A DNA stretch of 64,000 nt from contig LUPK01000054.1 in the NCBI GenBank assembly GCA_001627335.1, positions 62,001 to 126,000 on the forward strand, written 5' to 3'. Positions within the stretch are counted from its first letter, which is position 1, and every line of letters starts with the position of its first letter. Shown here one piece after another: positions 59,939 to 64,000 of the stretch. The notes beneath the pieces were generated by a model. It had not been told where the DNA came from and did not search any database. It was given only the letters and a program-made list of their open reading frames with translations. A program made the translations under genes and the position numbers. This DNA comes from Nocardioides sp. REDSEA-S33_B3 (GTDB taxonomy: Bacteria; Actinomycetota; Actinomycetes; Propionibacteriales; Nocardioidaceae).

Positions 59939-60654
59939 GACAGCGCCTCCCGCACCCGGGCCAGGGCGGTCGAGATGCGCAGGTCGACCGCCTCGGCGGT
60001 GGTCTCGAGGAGCGCGTCGTGCGGCTCCAGCCCGGCGTCGGCGACGACGGTGATGCCCTGCGCGGACAGCGCGGCCACGTCGGGGTGGCTGGCGACGTGC
60101 GGCGCCAGTCGCACGGTCACCGGCAGGCCCTGGGGGAGCGCAGCCAGCACCCGGCGTACGACGTCGGCGACCGGATCCTCGGCGCCGGCCAGCTCGCGGC
60201 CGACCAGCGCTTCGGTCAGCTCGCAGGCCAGGCCCAGGGCGTGGTCCTCGACCTCGGCGGCGGTGGCGGTGGCCTGCTGGGCGAACAGCGCGGCGGCGCG
60301 CTGCAGCGCGGCCAGCGCCTGCTCGTGCTCGGCCTGTCGGCGGGCCTCGGCCTCGCGGGTCAGGGCCTCCAGCTCCGCGCGGTTCGCGGCCGCCTCGGCG
60401 GCGGCCTCGCGACGGCCCTCGGCCCAGCCGGTGGCGTACCCCTGGGCACGCGCCGCGGTCCGGGTGGTCTCGGCGAGCGCGGACAGCACGTCCTCGGTGA
60501 CCGGGTCGCCGAGGGTGCGCTCGCCGCCGAAGCGGGTCCACGCCCCGGTGCGCAGCTGCGGGGTGCTCAGCGGGCCCACGGCCTGCGCGAGCTCACCGCG
60601 CAGGACCCGACGGTCCGGGGACGGCGCGGTCCCGGCTGCGGTGTCCGAGGTCAT
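59935..60654 (-). CDS. fliH: Flagellar assembly protein FliH
   Basis: The 239-residue protein has an N-terminal arm, a central Ala/Glu/Arg-rich coiled coil (GYATGWAEGRREAAAEAAAN, about 80-150) and the C-terminal FliH/V-ATPase-E-like domain (about 160-235) ending with VDLRISTALARVREAL. It regulates and anchors FliI at the C-ring. The ATG at 60654 follows the fliG stop by 4 bp. Confidence 0.85.
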   Translation of the reverse strand: MTSDTAAGTAPSPDRRVLRGELAQAVGPLSTPQLRTGAWTRFGGERTLGDPVTEDVLSALAETTRTAARAQGYATGWAEGRREAAAEAAANRAELEALTREAEARRQAEHEQALAALQRAAALFAQQATATAAEVEDHALGLACELTEALVGRELAGAEDPVADVVRRVLAALPQGLPVTVRLAPHVASHPDVAALSAQGITVVADAGLEPHDALLETTAEAVDLRISTALARVREALS

Positions 60655-60658
60655 GACG

Positions 60659-61684
60659 TCACTCGACGAACTCAACGTCGCCTCCGCGTCGGATCATGAT
60701 CTCGCCGCGCTCCTCGAGCTGGCGGATCGTGCGGATGATGGCCTGCTGGGCCTCCTCGACCTGCGAGAGACGCACCGGGCCGAGGAGGTCGATCTCCTCC
60801 ACGAGGCCCTCGGCGGCACGGCTGGACAGGTTGCGGGTGATCTTCTCCCGCACCGCGGTCGAGACGCCCTTGAGCGCGAGCGCCAGCGAGGAGACCTCGA
60901 CCTGGCGCAGCACCTGCTGGATGGAGCGGTCGTCGAGGCCGGTGATGTCCTCGAACATGAACATCCGGCTCTTCACCTCGTCGGCCAGGCTCGGGTCGAG
61001 CGCCTCGAGGCCCTCGACGATCTGGCGCTCGGTGGAGCGGTCGGAGCAGTTGATGATGTTGACCATCTGGTCCAGGCCGCCCACACGCGACATGTCCGAG
61101 GGCTGCAGCATCGAGGAGAGCTTGCGCTCCAGCGTGCTCTCGACGGCCTTGACGATGTCGGGCGAGGTCCGGTCCATCACCGCGATGCGGTGCGCGACCT
61201 GCGCCTGCTGCTCCGGCGGCAGACCCGAGAGCAGCAACGAGGCCTTGTCCGGCGTCATGTGCGCCAGCACCAGCGCGATCACCTGCGGGTGCTCCTCGAC
61301 GATGAAGGAGCGCAGCTGCGCGGGGTCGGCCTGGTGCAGGAACTGGAAGGGCATCTGCACCGCCGCGGCGTGCAGGCGCTCGATGATCTCGGCGGCGCGC
61401 TCGGGACCCAGCGACTGCTCGAGCAATGCCTGGGCGAAGCCGAGACCGCCACGGGCCATGTGCTCCCGCGCCACCATCAGGTCGCGGAACTCCGTGGCTA
61501 CGGCCTCGGACTCCGAGACGCTCACCGAGTCGAGCATCGCGATCTCGGCGGTGATCGCCTCGACCTCGTGCTCGTCGAGCATGCTCAGCACCTTCGCGGC
61601 CTGCGACTTGCCCAGCTGCACCAGCAGCACGGCCGCCTTGCGGGCGCCCATGGCCTGGATGGGGCTCTTGGTCATGGTGCTCAT
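60659..61684 (-). CDS. fliG: Flagellar motor switch protein FliG
   Basis: The 341-residue switch protein has the N-terminal domain that binds FliF (GARKAAVLLVQLGKSQAAKV). The middle domain shows EEHPQVIALVLAHMTPDKAS, and the C-terminal torque domain contains MFMFEDITGLDDRSIQQVLR followed by the charged face and SSRAAEGLVEEIDLLGPVRL. All hallmark regions are complete. Start and stop touch fliF and fliH closely. Confidence 0.97.
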   Translation of the reverse strand: MSTMTKSPIQAMGARKAAVLLVQLGKSQAAKVLSMLDEHEVEAITAEIAMLDSVSVSESEAVATEFRDLMVAREHMARGGLGFAQALLEQSLGPERAAEIIERLHAAAVQMPFQFLHQADPAQLRSFIVEEHPQVIALVLAHMTPDKASLLLSGLPPEQQAQVAHRIAVMDRTSPDIVKAVESTLERKLSSMLQPSDMSRVGGLDQMVNIINCSDRSTERQIVEGLEALDPSLADEVKSRMFMFEDITGLDDRSIQQVLRQVEVSSLALALKGVSTAVREKITRNLSSRAAEGLVEEIDLLGPVRLSQVEEAQQAIIRTIRQLEERGEIMIRRGGDVEFVE

Positions 61685-63246
61685 CAGCGCTCCACCAGCC
61701 AGCCGCGCAGCAGGGTCGCGACGTCCTCGGGCTGCCGCTCGATGAGGGCGCTGAGCTCCTCACGCACGTTGTGCTCCTCGACCTGCTCGGCCTCGGCCAG
61801 CGCCATCGCGGCCGGCGCCTCGAGGGCCTGGCGCTCCTGGCGCAGCTGCTCGACGACGTACGTCGTGGCCTGCTCGCGCTTCTTGCTGCGGCGTCGGCCG
61901 GTGACCAGTGCCAGCAGCAGGACCAGGAGGACTGCGCCGCCCAGCGCGCCCTTCTCGATCAGGTCGTTGCGGGCGGTGGCGGCCTCGGCGGCTGCGGCGG
62001 CCTCGAGCTCGGCGGCGGCGGCCTCCTCGCCGGTGCGGTCGAAGGGCATCTGGACCACGCGGATGGTGTCGCCGCGACGGCCGTTGATGCCGATCGCGTC
62101 GGCGACCAGCGTCCGCACGTCGGTGGCGGAGACGCCCTGGGTGGTGGCGGTGTCCAGCACCACGCCGACGTTGATCTGCTTGACCGCGCCGGGGGTGGTC
62201 TCCCGGGTCTCGACGACGGTGTCGACGCCGTTGGTCCGCGAGCTGGAGGAGTTGTTGTAGGAGCTGTCGCCCTCGGCGCCGGCCGTGGTGTCGGTCTGGT
62301 CGTCGACGCCGACGACCCCGCCCACGCCGTCCGCGGCGCCCGCGCCGGAGTAGGTCTCGCTGGACAGCGACTCGGTGAGCGCCGGGATCTCCTCGTCGGC
62401 ACGGTAGTCGGTGCTCTCGGTGACGGCCTTGTCCCAGTCGAGCTCGACGGTCGCCGACACGGTGGAGTTCCCCGGTCCGACGACGCGGTCGAGCATCGCC
62501 TGCAGCCGCGCGCGCAGCTTGTCCTGGTAGGCCTCGGTCTGCTGGGTGCGCTCCGTGGCGGCCGCCGACGTCGTCCCTCCCGGGCTGGACAGGACCCGGC
62601 CGGTGGAGTCGGCGACGGTCACCTGGTCGGGGTCGAGCCCGTCGATGCTGGAGGCGACGAGGTGCACGACGGCCTGGACCTGCTCGGGGGTGAGCGTGCG
62701 GCCCGGGTTGGTCTGCACGAGCACCGACGCCGTCGGCGGCTGCTGCTCGTCGGTGAAGACGTCCTTCTGGGGGATCGCGAGGTGCACGACGGCGCCGTTC
62801 ACGCCGTCGATCGCCTTGACCGTGGCGGCGAGCTCGCCCTCCATGGCCCGCTTGAAGTCGGTCTGCTCCTTGAACTCCGAGGTGGAGATCCCCTGGTTGT
62901 CGAGGATCCCGTAGCCGCCGTCGGTGCTGGTCGGCAGGCCCTCCCCGGACAGCGCGATGCGGGTGGAGTGCACGGCGTCGCGGGGCACCATGATCGTGGC
63001 GCCGCCGTCGGCGAGCTCGTAGCTGACGCCCTGGGTCTCGAGCTCGTCGATGACCGACGAGGCGTCGGAGGGCGCGAGGTTGGAGAACAGCGGGGCGTAC
63101 GCCGGTGCGCTGGCCCACCGGAAGACCATGAAGCCGCCCAGCAGCAGCGCGGCGGTGCCGATCACGGCCACGACCTTCTGGCCGGGGGTGAACTGCCGGA
63201 AGGTCGTCGTGTGGCGGTTCATCGACCGCTGGAGCATCTCGCGCAT
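61684..63246 (-). CDS. fliF: Flagellar MS-ring protein FliF
   Basis: The 520-residue protein has two membrane helices (about residues 24-44 and 430-450) flanking the YscJ-type ring domains (APLFSNLAPSDASSVIDELE, SSVIDELETQGVSYELADGG, VNGAVVHLAIPQKDVFTDEQ). A Ser/Asn/Gly-rich loop is present near 285-335. The C-terminal tail EHNVREELSALIERQPEDVA and TLLRGWL binds FliG. FliF forms the base of the flagellum in the membrane. Confidence 0.97.
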   Translation of the reverse strand: MREMLQRSMNRHTTTFRQFTPGQKVVAVIGTAALLLGGFMVFRWASAPAYAPLFSNLAPSDASSVIDELETQGVSYELADGGATIMVPRDAVHSTRIALSGEGLPTSTDGGYGILDNQGISTSEFKEQTDFKRAMEGELAATVKAIDGVNGAVVHLAIPQKDVFTDEQQPPTASVLVQTNPGRTLTPEQVQAVVHLVASSIDGLDPDQVTVADSTGRVLSSPGGTTSAAATERTQQTEAYQDKLRARLQAMLDRVVGPGNSTVSATVELDWDKAVTESTDYRADEEIPALTESLSSETYSGAGAADGVGGVVGVDDQTDTTAGAEGDSSYNNSSSSRTNGVDTVVETRETTPGAVKQINVGVVLDTATTQGVSATDVRTLVADAIGINGRRGDTIRVVQMPFDRTGEEAAAAELEAAAAAEAATARNDLIEKGALGGAVLLVLLLALVTGRRRSKKREQATTYVVEQLRQERQALEAPAAMALAEAEQVEEHNVREELSALIERQPEDVATLLRGWLVER

Positions 63247-63602
63247 CAGACCTGCATCCGCATGATCTCGGTGAACGCCTCGACCGCCTTGTTGCGGACG
63301 GCGACGGTGACCTGGGTGGTGACCGCGGCCTGGGTCGCGGCGATCGTGTAGTCGTGGATGTTCTGCAGCTCACCGGTGGCGGCCTGCACCGACAGCTGGT
63401 CGGCGGTGCGCTGCACGCCGTCGAGTCGGTCGAGCCCGTCGAGCACCAGCTCGCCGAAGTCGGGGCCGCCCGCCCTGCCGACGCCGCCGACCGAGGGCGC
63501 GTCGCCGACTGCGGGGGCCGACGGGGTCGCGGGGACCGTCGGGGGGGCGAAGGGCGTGAAGCCGCCGACGCCCGGGATGCCCTCGATGCCGCCGATGCTC
63601 AT
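63246..63602 (-). CDS. fliE: Flagellar hook-basal body protein FliE
   Basis: The 118-residue protein has a Gly/Pro-rich N-terminus (about 1-45) and the FliE helical core: [40 protein letters not shown] and the terminal [13 protein letters not shown]. FliE joins the MS ring to the rod. ATGA and TGATG overlaps bind it to flgC and fliF. Confidence 0.94.
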   Translation of the reverse strand: MSIGGIEGIPGVGGFTPFAPPTVPATPSAPAVGDAPSVGGVGRAGGPDFGELVLDGLDRLDGVQRTADQLSVQAATGELQNIHDYTIAATQAAVTTQVTVAVRNKAVEAFTEIMRMQV

Positions 63603-63991
63603 CGCTGACCGATCCCGATCGCGGTCTGGTAGGTGTCCTGGGCGAACTTGGTCACCTGCGCCGAGGCCTGGAAGCCGCGCTGGGCCATGATCAGCTCGGC
63701 CATCTGGTCCGACATCTCGGTGTCGGGGAGGCGGACGTAGCCGGCCTCGTCGGCCAGCGGGTGGTCGGGCTGGTAGGTCATCCGGCCCTCGGCCGAGCTC
63801 AGCGCGATCTCCCGGACCCGCACGCCGCCGTCCTCGCGGGACTCCGCGACGACCAGCTGGGCCTGGAAGGCGTCCTCGGCGGTGGAGCGGACGGTGCCGA
63901 TGTTGGCGATGTTGTGCGAGAGCGCGTCCAGCCAGGTCTGGTGCATGCCCAGCCCGGACCCCGCGATCCGCAGGGACTCGAAGGCGCTCAT
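63599..63991 (-). CDS. flgC: Flagellar basal-body rod protein FlgC
   Basis: The 130-residue protein starts [20 protein letters not shown] with [12 protein letters not shown], the rod-protein motif. It contains the FlgC-type [20 protein letters not shown] and ends [20 protein letters not shown]. The ATG at 63991 is taken; a GTG immediately before it is possible. A TGA at 63993-63991 on the minus strand fits the end of flgB, which would lie just outside the window. Confidence 0.93.
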   Translation of the reverse strand: MSAFESLRIAGSGLGMHQTWLDALSHNIANIGTVRSTAEDAFQAQLVVAESREDGGVRVREIALSSAEGRMTYQPDHPLADEAGYVRLPDTEMSDQMAELIMAQRGFQASAQVTKFAQDTYQTAIGIGQR

Positions 63992-64000
63992 CACATCGCC

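Noticed and set aside
58604..62260. A 1200-codon plus-strand frame across fliI to fliF
   Set aside because: It is the antisense shadow of four well-recognised flagellar genes and has no recognisable motif or ribosome site.

Overview
The window is a high-GC stretch whose codons mostly end in G or C, carrying an actinobacterial-type rpoB/rpoC pair, Mce-associated genes and a complete-looking Gram-positive flagellar operon. A motile, Nocardioides-like member of the Propionibacteriales fits best. That placement is inferred from gene content and protein style, not from a database search. Start codons are often GTG (once TTG), and neighbouring genes very often overlap by ATGA, GTGA or TGATG.

Layout. 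(1) 1-2807 (+): the end of an mce operon, with the 3' part of an MCE protein and two Mce-associated membrane proteins, the second carrying a J-like domain without HPD. (2) 2808-10587 (+): a promoter, rpoB, a dispersed palindromic repeat, rpoC and two strong hairpins. (3) 10689-12796 (+): a geranylgeranyl-reductase-type flavoprotein and a PlsC-type acyltransferase. (4) 12806-21562 (-): a tightly coupled seven-gene operon. In transcription order it encodes a small membrane protein, an MshEN-type domain fused to a GT2 synthase, a polytopic GT-C-like protein, a coiled-coil protein, two lipoproteins (one PstS-like with a coiled-coil insertion) and a secreted protein. It looks like an undescribed surface-glycan system, possibly responsive to c-di-GMP. 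A GH5-like protein lacking the usual acid/base Glu lies just upstream on the same strand.

(5) 23037-30068 (+): an operon with a hydroxyacid-oxoacid transhydrogenase, a DUF1648 protein, a large FAD/Fe-S oxidase of the D-2-hydroxyglutarate/D-lactate dehydrogenase type, a 27-residue membrane peptide, a methyltransferase and an anchored beta-propeller. (6) 30090-36491: topoisomerase IB, serC, several small genes, an M15-like secreted protein, a second citrate synthase and pdxH. (7) 36504-40808 (+): a TetR regulator with a 20-bp operator and a heterodimeric ABC exporter. (8) 40809-42102: an accessory-looking segment with 32-bp direct repeats flanking an HTH/DUF2975 regulatory pair and a gene remnant, then a compact transcription unit with a near-perfect Shine-Dalgarno and a 12-codon mini-ORF.

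(9) 42103-64000 (-): the flagellar operon, transcribed as flgC-fliEFGHIJ-(NlpC/P60-SLT fusion)-fliK-flgD-flgE-flbD-motA-motB-fliL-fliM-fliN-fliO-fliP-fliQ-fliR-flhB-flhA-small membrane protein. It encodes the rod and basal body (FlgC, FliE, FliF), the switch and ATPase (FliG/M/N, FliH/I/J), the export gate (FliO/P/Q/R, FlhA/B), the hook (FlgD/E, FliK) and the stator (MotA/B, FliL). Flagellin, cap, flgB and sigma factor genes are not in the window. fliO appears frameshifted near its 3' end.

Several monocistronic or operon-leading genes (23037, 30090, 35853, 36542) have a TANNNT box 6-7 nt before ATG and no ribosome binding site, which suggests leaderless transcripts.
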